Assembly (NCBI RefSeq): GCF_020515525.1
Contig: NZ_JAIYEP010000038.1
Span: forward strand, 1-40,569
Source: Rhodococcus yananensis
Lineage (GTDB): Bacteria; Actinomycetota; Actinomycetes; Mycobacteriales; Mycobacteriaceae
Direction of reading: 5' to 3'
Length of the DNA stretch: 40,569 bases
Both the position numbers and the translations under genes were made by a program. The notes beneath the pieces are model-generated. The model was given only the letters and a program-made list of their open reading frames with translations. It was not told the DNA's origin and made no database searches. Shown here piece by piece: positions 33,212 through 40,569 of the stretch. Numbering within the stretch: position 1 is the stretch's first letter; each line of letters opens with the position of its first letter.

Positions 33212-33231
33212 GACGATCGGTTCTGATCGTC
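33212..33231. promoter_or_regulatory. Inverted repeat in the kgd upstream region
   Basis: GACGATC-GGTTCT-GATCGTC is a perfect 7-bp inverted repeat lying about 75-95 bp before the kgd start. TAGCCT (33244-33249) follows it and could be the -10 of kgd. The repeat could be an operator or the terminator of the ABC exporter gene; no T-run follows. The rest of the 204-bp gap (33103-33306) shows only a possible 34-codon frame at 33122-33226. Confidence 0.4.
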
Positions 33232-33306
33232 ATATGCGGCGGGCTAGCCTCATAGCACAGGCGCTCCGATCGGGTACCGAAGAAAGAAACGAGGCGAACA
33301 ACTGCC

Positions 33307-36300
33307 GTGAGCAGCAGCTCTACATCACAGTTCGGACAGAACCAGTGGTTGGTTGACGAAATGTACCAGCGGTTCCAGGACGACCCCTCGTCCGTGGATG
33401 CGAGCTGGCACGAGTTCCTCACCGACTATTCGCCGGAAGCAGCAGTCGCGGGAGGTGTGAACGGCGCCGACACCTCGGCTTCGGATCAGTCCACCCTCCC
33501 CCGGACCACCCCCGCGGCACCCTCGACCGCCCCCGCTCCGGCAGCTGCTGCTCCGAAGCCGGCGACCCCCCAGCCCGCCGCGAAGCCCGCCGCCGCGAAG
33601 CCGGCAGCGCCGAAGGCCCCGGCCGCGTCCGCCGACAAGGCCGCCGCGGAGGAGAAGAAGGTGCTTCGCGGTGCCGCTGCCGCCGTCGCGAAGAACATGA
33701 ATGCCTCGCTGTCGATCCCGACCGCCACGAGCGTGCGCGCGGTCCCGGCGAAGCTGATGTTCGACAACCGGATCGTCATCAACAACCACCTCGCCCGCAC
33801 CCGAGGCGGCAAGGTCTCGTTCACCCATCTGCTCGGCTACGCGATCGTCCAGGCGATCAAGGCGTTCCCGAACATGAACAACCACTTCGCGGAGATCGAC
33901 GGGAAGCCGAACCTCGTCGTCCCCGCGCACACCAACCTGGGCCTGGCCATCGACCTGCCCGGCAAGAACGGTCAGCGTTCCCTCGTCGTCGCCGCGATCA
34001 AGAACTGCGAGACGATGAACTTCGCGCAGTTCTACTCGGCGTACGAGGACATCGTGCGCCGCGCCCGCGACGGCAAGCTCACCGGCGACGACTTCTCGGG
34101 TGTGACGATCTCGCTGACCAACCCCGGCGGCATCGGCACGGTCCACTCGGTTCCGCGCCTGATGAACGGCCAGGGCGCGATCATCGGTGCCGGCGCGATG
34201 GAGTACCCCGCCGAGTTCCAGGGTGCGTCGGACGAGCGCATCGCGGAGATGGGCATCGGCAAGCTGCTGACGCTGACGTCGACCTACGACCACCGCGTCA
34301 TCCAGGGCGCCGAGTCGGGTGAGTTCCTCAAGCAGGTCCACCAGCTGCTCATCAGCGACGACTTCTACGACGACATCTTCCACACGCTGCACATCCCGTA
34401 CGAGCCGGTCCGCTGGCGCAAGGACGTGCCCGAGGGACTCGTCGACAAGCACACGCGCGTCCTCGAGCTGATCGCCGCGTACCGCAGCCGCGGTCACCTC
34501 ATGGCCGACACGGACCCGCTGCAGTTCGTCAAGGACAAGTTCCGGTCGCACCCCGACCTCGACGTCACCACCCACGACCTGACCCTGTGGGACCTCGACC
34601 GCGAGTTCAACGTAGGTGGCTTCCACGGCAAACAGCGCATGAAGCTGCGCGACGTGCTGTCGGTGCTGCGTGACGCGTACTGCCGCCACATCGGCATCGA
34701 GTACACGCACATCCTCGAACCGGAACAGCAGCAGTGGCTGCAGGAACGTGTCGAGGCCCACCACGTCAAGCCGACGGTCGCGCAGCAGAAGTACATCCTC
34801 AGCCGCCTGAACGCCGCCGAGGCGTTCGAGACGTTCCTGCAGACCAAGTACGTCGGCCAGAAGCGGTTCTCGCTCGAGGGCGCCGAATCGGTCATTCCGA
34901 TGATGGACTCGATCATCGACCAGGCCGCCGAGCATCAGCTCGACGAGGTCGCGATCGCGATGCCGCACCGCGGTCGCCTCAACGTGCTCGCCAACATCGT
35001 CGGCAAGCCGTACTCGAAGATCTTCACCGAGTTCGAGGGCAACCTCAACCCGGCCGCCGCACACGGCTCCGGTGACGTGAAGTACCACCTGGGTGCCGAG
35101 GGCACCTACATCCAGATGTTCGGGGAGAACGACATCAAGGTGTCGCTCACCGCGAACCCGTCGCATCTCGAGGCCGTCAACCCGGTCCTCGAGGGCCTGG
35201 TCCGCGCGAAGCAGGACATCCTCGACAAGGGTGAGGGCGGATTCACCGTCATGCCGCTGCTGCTGCACGGCGACGCCGCGTTCGCCGGTCAGGGTGTGGT
35301 CGCCGAGACACTGAACCTCGCGTTGCTGCGCGGCTACCGCACCGGCGGCACCGTGCACATCGTCGTCAACAACCAGGTCGGGTTCACCACCGCACCCGAG
35401 CACTCGCGGTCGTCGGAGTACTGCACCGACGTCGCCAAGATGATCGGCGCGCCGATCTTCCACGTCAACGGCGACGACCCCGAAGCGTGTGTGTGGGTGG
35501 CGAAGCTGGCCGTGGACTTCCGCGAGAAGTTCCACAAGGACGTCGTCATCGACATGATCTGCTACCGCCGTCGCGGCCACAACGAGGGCGACGACCCGTC
35601 GATGACCCAGCCGGCGATGTACGACGTGATCGACACCAAGCGCAGCGTCCGCAAGAGCTACACCGAGGCCCTGATCGGCCGCGGCGACATCTCGCTGAAG
35701 GAAGCCGAAGACGCCCTGCGCGACTACCAGGGTCAGTTGGAGCGGGTCTTCAACGAGGTGCGGGAACTCGAGAAGTTCCAGCCGGAGCCGTCGGAGTCCG
35801 TCGAACTCGACCAGACCCCGGCACCGCGCCTGACGACCGCCGTCGAACCGGCCGTGCTCGAGCGTATCGGCGACGCGTTCGCCGACGTGCCCGAGGGCTT
35901 CACCGTGCACCCGCGCGTCAAGCCGGTCGTCGAGAAGCGCCGTGACATGGCCGTCAACGGCCACATCGACTGGGCATTCGCCGAACTCCTCGCGTTCGGC
36001 TCCCTCGCCGAGCAGGGCGCGCTGGTGCGTCTCGCCGGCCAGGACTCGCGTCGCGGCACGTTCACGCAGCGTCACTCGGTGCTCATCGACCGCAAGTCCG
36101 GCGACGAGTACAGCCCGCTGGCGCGTGTCGCCAACGAGTCCGGTCAGGGCGGACGCTTCCTGGTGTACGACTCGGCGCTGACCGAGTACGCGGGCCTGGG
36201 TTTCGAGTACGGCTACTCGGTGGGCAACCCCGACGCGCTCGTCCTGTGGGAGGCCCAGTTCGGCGACTTCGTCAACGGCGCCCAGTCGATCATCGACGAG

Positions 36301-37017
36301 TTCATCTCGTCCGGTGAAGCGAAGTGGGGTCAGCTCTCGGACGTCGTGCTGCTGCTGCCGCACGGTCACGAAGGGCAGGGACCCGACCACACCTCCGGCC
36401 GAATCGAGCGTTGGCTGCAGCTGTGCGCCGAGGGCTCGATGACCGTCGCGGTACCGTCGACGCCCGCCAGCTACTTCCACCTGCTGCGTCGCCACCACCT
36501 CGACGGCATCCGCCGCCCGCTGGTCGTGTTCACGCCGAAGTCGATGCTGCGCAACAAGGCCGCAGTCAGCAACGTCTCCGACTTCACGCAGGGCAAGTTC
36601 CGCTCGGTCCTCGAAGAGGTCCCCTACGAGGACAACACCGCCGACCGGTCGAAGGCGACCCGCGTCCTGCTGACCTCCGGCAAGCTCTACTGGGAGCTGC
36701 TGGCGAAGAAGCAGAAGGAGAATCGCGACGACATCGCGATCGTCCGCATCGAGCAGTTGTACCCGGTGCCGCGTCGACGGATCGCAGAAACTCTGGATCG
36801 GTACCCGAACGCCACCGAGTTCTACTGGGTGCAGGAGGAGCCGGCCAACCAGGGTGCGTGGCCGTTCCTGGGTCTCGCGCTGCCGGAGCTCCTGCCGGAC
36901 CACCTGAGCGGTGTCAAGCGGGTGTCGCGGCGCGCGATGTCGGCGCCCTCCTCCGGCTCGAGCAAGGTCCACGCCGTGGAGCAGCAGGAGATCATCGAGA
37001 AGGCGTTCGCGCGCTAG
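33307..37017 (+). CDS. kgd: Multifunctional 2-oxoglutarate decarboxylase/dehydrogenase E1-E2 (Kgd)
   Basis: A 1236-residue enzyme of the TCA cycle, the actinobacterial fusion that decarboxylates 2-oxoglutarate with thiamine diphosphate and feeds the oxoglutarate dehydrogenase complex. The N-terminus ([20 protein letters not shown]) is the E1o docking segment, followed by an Ala/Pro-rich linker (about 60-115). An E2-like acyltransferase domain without a lipoyl domain follows (about 120-360, with YDHR and His329). Then comes the E1 part: [23 protein letters not shown] (552-559), [10 protein letters not shown], the ThDP/Mg region starting GDDPEACVW (722) and ending [13 protein letters not shown], and a transketolase C-domain ([19 protein letters not shown]). 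Length matches M. tuberculosis Kgd (1231). The GTG start is set by the conserved N-terminus. It stands as its own transcription unit. Confidence 0.95.
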   Translation: MSSSSTSQFGQNQWLVDEMYQRFQDDPSSVDASWHEFLTDYSPEAAVAGGVNGADTSASDQSTLPRTTPAAPSTAPAPAAAAPKPATPQPAAKPAAAKPAAPKAPAASADKAAAEEKKVLRGAAAAVAKNMNASLSIPTATSVRAVPAKLMFDNRIVINNHLARTRGGKVSFTHLLGYAIVQAIKAFPNMNNHFAEIDGKPNLVVPAHTNLGLAIDLPGKNGQRSLVVAAIKNCETMNFAQFYSAYEDIVRRARDGKLTGDDFSGVTISLTNPGGIGTVHSVPRLMNGQGAIIGAGAMEYPAEFQGASDERIAEMGIGKLLTLTSTYDHRVIQGAESGEFLKQVHQLLISDDFYDDIFHTLHIPYEPVRWRKDVPEGLVDKHTRVLELIAAYRSRGHLMADTDPLQFVKDKFRSHPDLDVTTHDLTLWDLDREFNVGGFHGKQRMKLRDVLSVLRDAYCRHIGIEYTHILEPEQQQWLQERVEAHHVKPTVAQQKYILSRLNAAEAFETFLQTKYVGQKRFSLEGAESVIPMMDSIIDQAAEHQLDEVAIAMPHRGRLNVLANIVGKPYSKIFTEFEGNLNPAAAHGSGDVKYHLGAEGTYIQMFGENDIKVSLTANPSHLEAVNPVLEGLVRAKQDILDKGEGGFTVMPLLLHGDAAFAGQGVVAETLNLALLRGYRTGGTVHIVVNNQVGFTTAPEHSRSSEYCTDVAKMIGAPIFHVNGDDPEACVWVAKLAVDFREKFHKDVVIDMICYRRRGHNEGDDPSMTQPAMYDVIDTKRSVRKSYTEALIGRGDISLKEAEDALRDYQGQLERVFNEVRELEKFQPEPSESVELDQTPAPRLTTAVEPAVLERIGDAFADVPEGFTVHPRVKPVVEKRRDMAVNGHIDWAFAELLAFGSLAEQGALVRLAGQDSRRGTFTQRHSVLIDRKSGDEYSPLARVANESGQGGRFLVYDSALTEYAGLGFEYGYSVGNPDALVLWEAQFGDFVNGAQSIIDEFISSGEAKWGQLSDVVLLLPHGHEGQGPDHTSGRIERWLQLCAEGSMTVAVPSTPASYFHLLRRHHLDGIRRPLVVFTPKSMLRNKAAVSNVSDFTQGKFRSVLEEVPYEDNTADRSKATRVLLTSGKLYWELLAKKQKENRDDIAIVRIEQLYPVPRRRIAETLDRYPNATEFYWVQEEPANQGAWPFLGLALPELLPDHLSGVKRVSRRAMSAPSSGSSKVHAVEQQEIIEKAFAR

Positions 37018-37072
37018 CTGCAGTTCCCACCAGGTAGGCCCCGTTCGCGCCTCGGCGCCGACGGTTCTCACA

Positions 37073-37115
37073 GCAGGCCGGGCCGGTCGTCCTCAGGGAC
37101 GCCGGCCCGGCCTGC
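37073..37115. terminator. Bidirectional terminator between kgd and tetR
   Basis: A perfect 14-bp stem (GCAGGCCGGGCCGG at 37073-37086 with its complement at 37102-37115) has a 15-nt loop. It sits between convergent kgd and the minus-strand tetR gene, 56 and 8 bp from their stops. Confidence 0.7.
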
Positions 37116-37122
37116 GCCGTCG

Positions 37123-37824
37123 TCAGAGGACGAATTCGTCGAGAGTAGGGTTCTGCGAGTCACCGGAGGCGAGGGCGGCGAGGGTGACGGCCGGCAGCGC
37201 CGAGACAGCGAGGTCGATGAACTCGTCGCGGCTGATCACCTGGTCTGCGGATGCAGCCGGTTCGGCGTGATCACGCAGCCACACGATGGTCGTGTCCTCG
37301 ACGAAGGCGACCCATCCGTGTACGGCGAGCCGCACCGCCGGACCGGTCCGGATCCCGATCGCGGGCAGGTGCGCGACGGTCCGCTCGACCATCGCGGTAC
37401 GGGTCGCCTCGAAGATCTCGCGCATCTCGGGGTCGCCGCTGGTGGAGCCGCGAAGCATCGACACGTAGGCGTCGCGGCGCTCGGTGACGTACTCGACGTA
37501 GGCGACGAGGGTGCCGCGCAGCATGTCGAGGGGCGGGAGGCTCTCGTCCGGCGCCGTGTGGGCGATCATCTCGCGGCTGATGTGCCGGACGAGCGCGACG
37601 TGGTAGCCGTGTTTGGACCCGAAGTAGTGGAACAGCAATCCGTGTGACACACCGGCGCGGTCGGCGATCTCCTCGACGGAGATCTGCTCGATGGGTCTGG
37701 TCGCGAGCATCTCCACGCCGAGATCGATCAGCTGGGCGCGGCGTTGTTCGGGGCTCAGCCGGGTGCGTCGGGGCGTGGTGTTCCCGTCATCCGTCGTCTT
37801 CCTGTGACTGCTCACGACACCCAT
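37123..37824 (-). CDS. TetR family regulator of the MymA-like operon
   Basis: A 233-residue repressor. The helix-turn-helix is RRAQLIDLGVEMLATRPIEQISVEEIADRAGVSHGLLFHYFGSKHGYHVAL, and the ligand-binding domain follows. The ATG at 37824 has AGGAG seven bases upstream. It is divergent from the flavin monooxygenase gene, and a perfect 19-bp palindrome at 37847-37865 overlaps the -35 of that gene, so it most likely represses the operon and perhaps itself. In M. tuberculosis the related mymA operon is controlled by the AraC-type VirS instead, so control has been rewired. A hydrophobic or lipid ligand is likely, by inference. Confidence 0.88.
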   Translation of the reverse strand: MGVVSSHRKTTDDGNTTPRRTRLSPEQRRAQLIDLGVEMLATRPIEQISVEEIADRAGVSHGLLFHYFGSKHGYHVALVRHISREMIAHTAPDESLPPLDMLRGTLVAYVEYVTERRDAYVSMLRGSTSGDPEMREIFEATRTAMVERTVAHLPAIGIRTGPAVRLAVHGWVAFVEDTTIVWLRDHAEPAASADQVISRDEFIDLAVSALPAVTLAALASGDSQNPTLDEFVL

Positions 37825-37846
37825 GCAAGCACTCCTATTGAATTCG

Positions 37847-37865
37847 GGTCAACAAACTGTTGACC
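37847..37865. promoter_or_regulatory. TetR operator over the monooxygenase promoter
   Basis: GGTCAACA-AAC-TGTTGACC is a perfect palindrome (8-bp arms, 3-bp centre) midway between the divergent tetR and monooxygenase genes. Its right arm contains the TTGACC used as -35 by the plus-strand promoter, so occupancy would block RNA polymerase. Confidence 0.75.
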
Positions 37866-37888
37866 GCGTCTCAACAAGCCCCTACGCT
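37860..37888 (+). promoter_or_regulatory. Leaderless promoter of the MymA-like operon
   Basis: TTGACC (37860-37865), a 17-bp spacer and TACGCT (37883-37888) form a near-ideal housekeeping promoter. Seven bases later comes the ATG at 37896, and no ribosome site exists, so the transcript should start at or just before the start codon. Confidence 0.75.
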
Positions 37889-37895
37889 CACTTAC

Positions 37896-39485
37896 ATGAG
37901 TCTCCCGGTTACAGACACCTCCTCGGGTGCGGGCACCCGCCAGGTCGACACCCTCATCATCGGCAGCGGGTTCGCCGGACTGGGCGCCGCCATCCGCCTC
38001 GCCCGCGCCGGCAAGGATTTCCTGGTCCTCGAGCGCGGACACGACGTCGGCGGCACCTGGCGCGACAACACCTACCCCGGCGCCGCCTGCGATGTGCCGT
38101 CCAACCTCTACTCGTACTCCTTCGCGCTCAACCCCGAGTGGACCCGATCGTTCTCGCCGCAGCCCGAGATCCAGGCCTACATCGAGTCCGTCGCCGACCG
38201 CTACGACGTGCGCCGGCGCATCGAGTTCGGCTGCGAGGTGAAATCCGCGCACTGGAACACCACCACCCACCGGTGGGACGTCACCACCGACCACGGCGAC
38301 ATCAGCGCGCGGGTCGTCGTCAGCGCGGTCGGCGCCCTCTGCGAACCCTCGCTGCCCGACATCACCGGCATCGAGAACTTCCAGGGCGAGATCTTCCACT
38401 CGGCCCGCTGGAACCACGACGCCGACCTCGCCGGCAAGCGGGTCGCCGTCATCGGCACCGGCGCCTCCGCCATCCAGATCGTGCCCGCCATCGCCGGCAA
38501 GGTCGCGCACCTCGACGTCTACCAGCGCACCGCGCCGTGGGTGATGCCCCGCGCCGACCGCGAGTACACCCCCGTCGAGCGATTCGCGTTCCGTCACGTC
38601 CCCGGGTTCCAGCGACTGTCCCGCGCCCTGCAGTACGTCACCCGCGAGACCCAGGTCGTCGGCCTCGCGAAGGCACCCGTCTTCCTGAAGCCGCTGGAAC
38701 TTGCCGCTCGCGCCCACATCCGGCGCCAGATCCGCGATCGGGAACTGCGCCGCAAGGTCACCCCGAACTTCCAGATCGGCTGCAAGCGCATGCTGATCTC
38801 GAACAACTACTACCCCGCCCTCGCACGGCCGAACGTCGACCTGATCACCGACGGCATCGCCGAGGTCACCGCCGACGGCATCGTCACCCGCGACGGCACC
38901 GTCCGGAAGGTCGACGCGATCATCGTCGCCACCGGCTTCCACGTCACCGACTCCCCCACGTTCGCCGGCATCTTCGGCAAGGACGGCCGATCGCTCGCCG
39001 ACGTCTTCGACGCCACCGGGATGCAGGGGTACAAGGGCAGCGCGGTCGCCGGGTTCCCCAACATGTTCTTCCTCGTCGGCCCCAACACCGGGCTCGGCCA
39101 CACCTCGATGGTCTACATGATCGAATCGCAGTTGAACTACGTCACCGACGCGATCCGCACCATCGACAGCCACCGCATCGGCACCATCGAGGTGCGCGAG
39201 GACAGCCAGAGCGAGTACAACCGTTCCCTGCAGGACGCGCTGCGCACCAGCGTGTGGAGCAACGGCGGGTGTGCCAGCTGGTACCTCGACAAGCACGGCA
39301 ACAACACCACGCTGTGGCCCGGGTTCACGTTCGAGTTCCGCCGGATCACCAAGGAATTCGATCTCGCGGCGTACCGCAGCGTCGCGGCTGCGGATCTCCC
39401 GCCGGCGCCCGTCACCGTCGAATCCGCACCGGCCCCGGCCGCACCGAAGAAGACCCGCACTCCCCGGAAGGCAGCAGCCAAATGA
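37896..39485 (+). CDS. Flavin-containing (Baeyer-Villiger-type) monooxygenase, MymA-like
   Basis: A 529-residue NADPH- and FAD-dependent monooxygenase. The first Rossmann motif is GSGFAG (23-28), the Baeyer-Villiger fingerprint FQGEIFHSARW (162-172, FxGxxxHxxxW) is intact, and a second Rossmann motif VIGTGASAIQ follows. ATGFH lies near the C-terminal part, and the protein ends in a Lys/Ala/Pro-rich tail (PKKTRTPRKAAAK). It inserts oxygen next to a carbonyl or oxidises heteroatoms. The following genes (SDR, LipR-like esterase) reproduce the start of the M. tuberculosis mymA operon (Rv3083-Rv3085 genes), which is linked to envelope lipids and acid stress. The ATG at 37896 is fixed by the leaderless promoter. 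Confidence 0.9.
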   Translation: MSLPVTDTSSGAGTRQVDTLIIGSGFAGLGAAIRLARAGKDFLVLERGHDVGGTWRDNTYPGAACDVPSNLYSYSFALNPEWTRSFSPQPEIQAYIESVADRYDVRRRIEFGCEVKSAHWNTTTHRWDVTTDHGDISARVVVSAVGALCEPSLPDITGIENFQGEIFHSARWNHDADLAGKRVAVIGTGASAIQIVPAIAGKVAHLDVYQRTAPWVMPRADREYTPVERFAFRHVPGFQRLSRALQYVTRETQVVGLAKAPVFLKPLELAARAHIRRQIRDRELRRKVTPNFQIGCKRMLISNNYYPALARPNVDLITDGIAEVTADGIVTRDGTVRKVDAIIVATGFHVTDSPTFAGIFGKDGRSLADVFDATGMQGYKGSAVAGFPNMFFLVGPNTGLGHTSMVYMIESQLNYVTDAIRTIDSHRIGTIEVREDSQSEYNRSLQDALRTSVWSNGGCASWYLDKHGNNTTLWPGFTFEFRRITKEFDLAAYRSVAAADLPPAPVTVESAPAPAAPKKTRTPRKAAAK

Positions 39486-40309
39486 GCGAATTCACCGGAC
39501 GGGTCGCCGTCGTCACCGGTGCCGGATCAGGGATCGGGCGCGCCCTGGCACTCGACCTCGCGGCGAAGGGCGCGCGGCTCGCGCTGTCCGACGTCGACGT
39601 CGTCGGGCTCGACGAAACGGTGCGGCTCGCACGTGATCTGGGCGCCGAGGTCAAGTCGGACACCCTCGACGTCACGCAGCGCGAGAAGGTGGTCGCGTAC
39701 GCCGAGTCGGTGGTCGCGCACTACGGGGTGGTCAACCAGGTCTACAACAACGCCGGGATCGCGTTCCACGGCGAGTTCGAACGCTCCGAGTTCAAGGATT
39801 TCGAACGTGTCGTGGACGTCGACTTCTGGGGCGTCGTCAACGGCACCCACGCGTTCCTGCCGCACCTGATCGCATCGGGCGACGGACACCTCGTGAACGT
39901 GTCGAGCCTGTTCGGGCTGCTGGCGATCCCCGGGCAGAGCGCCTACAACGCCGCGAAGTTCGCGGTGCGCGGATTCACCGAGGCACTGCGTCAGGAGATG
40001 CTCGTCGCGAAGCACCCGGTGCAGGTGACGTGCGTGCATCCGGGCGGGATCAAGACGGCCATCGCCCGCAATGCCGCCGTACCCGACGGCGACGATCAGG
40101 CGTCCTTCGCACAGTTCTTCGACAAGAGGTTGGCGCGCACCACCCCCGAGGACGCCGCCAGGACCATCGTCGACGGTGTGCGCCGCAACAGGGGACGCGT
40201 GCTCATCGGCGCCGACGCGAAACTGCTCGACGCCTGGGTGCGACTCGTCGGACCGTCCTACCAGCGCATCGTTGCGTTCGTGACCGCCCGGGTGCTCCCG
40301 AAGGGCTAG
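39482..40309 (+). CDS. Short-chain dehydrogenase, SadH-like
   Basis: A 275-residue SDR. Cofactor loop TGAGSGIGRA, D in LDVTQ, NNAGIAFHG, catalytic Ser in NVSSLFG and YNAAK are all intact; HPGGIKTAIARN follows. This variant matches the SadH (Rv3085) group. Its ATG overlaps the monooxygenase stop as ATGA, with GGAAGG upstream, so both are translated from one mRNA. It probably acts on the alcohol or ketone handled by the monooxygenase. The stop codon TAG is itself part of the TAGCCT hexamer of the next gene. Confidence 0.9.
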   Translation: MSEFTGRVAVVTGAGSGIGRALALDLAAKGARLALSDVDVVGLDETVRLARDLGAEVKSDTLDVTQREKVVAYAESVVAHYGVVNQVYNNAGIAFHGEFERSEFKDFERVVDVDFWGVVNGTHAFLPHLIASGDGHLVNVSSLFGLLAIPGQSAYNAAKFAVRGFTEALRQEMLVAKHPVQVTCVHPGGIKTAIARNAAVPDGDDQASFAQFFDKRLARTTPEDAARTIVDGVRRNRGRVLIGADAKLLDAWVRLVGPSYQRIVAFVTARVLPKG

Positions 40310-40320
40310 CCTGAGCCATG
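40307..40320 (+). promoter_or_regulatory. Leaderless-type -10 element before the esterase gene
   Basis: TAGCCT at 40307-40312 is followed by five bases and the ATG at 40318. It is the same hexamer and geometry as before nfo. It starts with the TAG stop of the SDR gene, so an internal promoter may supplement operon transcription. Confidence 0.4.
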
Positions 40321-40569
40321 CCCGTACCGACCCCGACGTTGTCACCCGCCGCGGCACGCAGGCTCCTGCGCCCGCTGTTCCGGATCGCCCTGCACCCGCG
40401 GCTGCCGTTCGTCGCGCAACGGCGGATCCTCGAACTGCTCGCGCCGGTGCAGCGGTGCCCGGCGGGCACCGTCACACGGCGGACCGTGCTCGCGGGGCGC
40501 CCCGTCGAGCGGGTCACGGTGGGGGCCACCGAACGTCGCGCCGCCGTGCTGTATCTGCACGATCGGAAG
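40318..40569 (+). CDS. LipR-like esterase/acetyl-hydrolase, 5' part only
   Basis: The first 84 codons of an alpha/beta hydrolase of the hormone-sensitive-lipase group, resembling LipR (Rv3084) of the mymA operon: an arginine-rich N-terminus, then RCPAGTVTRRTVLAGRPVERV and AAVLYLH. Family members continue HGGxY at this point, the oxyanion-hole motif; here the frame reads HDRK. Those last nine bases equal the start of a common sequencing adapter, so the true sequence probably stops at 40560. The gene runs out of the window. As third gene of the MymA-like operon it would hydrolyse the ester made by the monooxygenase; this is inference. Confidence 0.75.
   Translation, partial: MPVPTPTLSPAAARRLLRPLFRIALHPRLPFVAQRRILELLAPVQRCPAGTVTRRTVLAGRPVERVTVGATERRAAVLYLHDRK

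Noticed and set aside
33122-33226. A 34-codon frame (beginning MHPTGNNRLSRT) upstream of kgd
   Set aside because: No ribosome-binding site or recognisable homology was seen. It overlaps the inverted repeat and promoter region of kgd. Possible as a leader peptide but not supported enough to annotate.
40318-40569. Loss of the oxyanion-hole motif (HDRK for HGGxY) as a biological variant
   Set aside because: The change coincides exactly with the last nine bases of the window, which match sequencing adapter. An artefact is the simpler reading.

Overview
The window is very GC-rich, densely packed chromosomal DNA from a mycolic-acid actinobacterium, most likely Rhodococcus or a close relative. The evidence is a Kgd-type multifunctional 2-oxoglutarate enzyme (E2-like domain fused to E1), a 600-residue FadD15-like acyl-CoA ligase, a MymA-like monooxygenase operon, a fused Rv1272c/Rv1273c-like ABC exporter, GTGA/ATGA gene overlaps, and many TANNNT -10 hexamers placed 5-8 nt before start codons (leaderless-type promoters). 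No tRNA, rRNA, IS element, prophage or CRISPR array was seen. No gene-free stretch exceeds about 205 bp; the larger ones are 4248-4442, 13568-13753 and 33103-33306.

Layout. 1-3400: MacB/FtsX-type ABC export pair (minus strand). 3486-5216: a short-chain dehydrogenase (minus) divergent from endonuclease IV (plus), separated by a striking double operator. 5237-6130: remnants of a MmyB-type regulator and an SDR joined at their missing 5' ends, apparently a deletion scar. 6134-8258: ABC-2 exporter operon with its TetR gene and a candidate operator. 8352-10918: AMIN-like lipoprotein, then an ABC half-exporter behind a MerR-type promoter with a 19-bp spacer. 10962-15556: DEAD-box helicase, phosphoribosyltransferase, FadD15-like ligase. 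15547-19546: operon TetR - PLP amino-acid deaminase/aldolase - alpha/beta hydrolase, divergent from an aldonolactone (gulonolactone) dehydrogenase, with one dyad in the shared promoter. 19593-22253: degenerate adenylate-forming protein and a DHA2-type MFS exporter. 22290-27014: GNAT-like protein, xi-class GST, VOC protein, AraC regulator, EcsC-like protein, alpha/beta hydrolase. 27083-33102: ABC-2 pair whose ATPase has a repetitive hydrophilic tail, then a fused two-NBD exporter with one degenerate ATP site. 33307-37017: kgd. 37123-40569: TetR divergent from a MymA-like operon (monooxygenase - SDR - LipR-like esterase) that is cut off at the window end.

Themes. Five transport systems of export type (MacB-like, two ABC-2, two type-IV exporters) plus an MFS pump give the region a strong efflux/envelope character. 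At least four regulatory dyads lie over or next to promoters, three of them beside a TetR gene. The strongest unusual signals are the nested operators at 4341-4393, the MerR-type promoter at 8960-8990, the head-to-head deletion at about 5900, the hairpin at 19544-19595 that carries both stop codons of two convergent genes, and the P-loop-less AMP-ligase homologue. The last nine bases look like sequencing adapter rather than genome. All function calls come from reading motifs; no database search was run.
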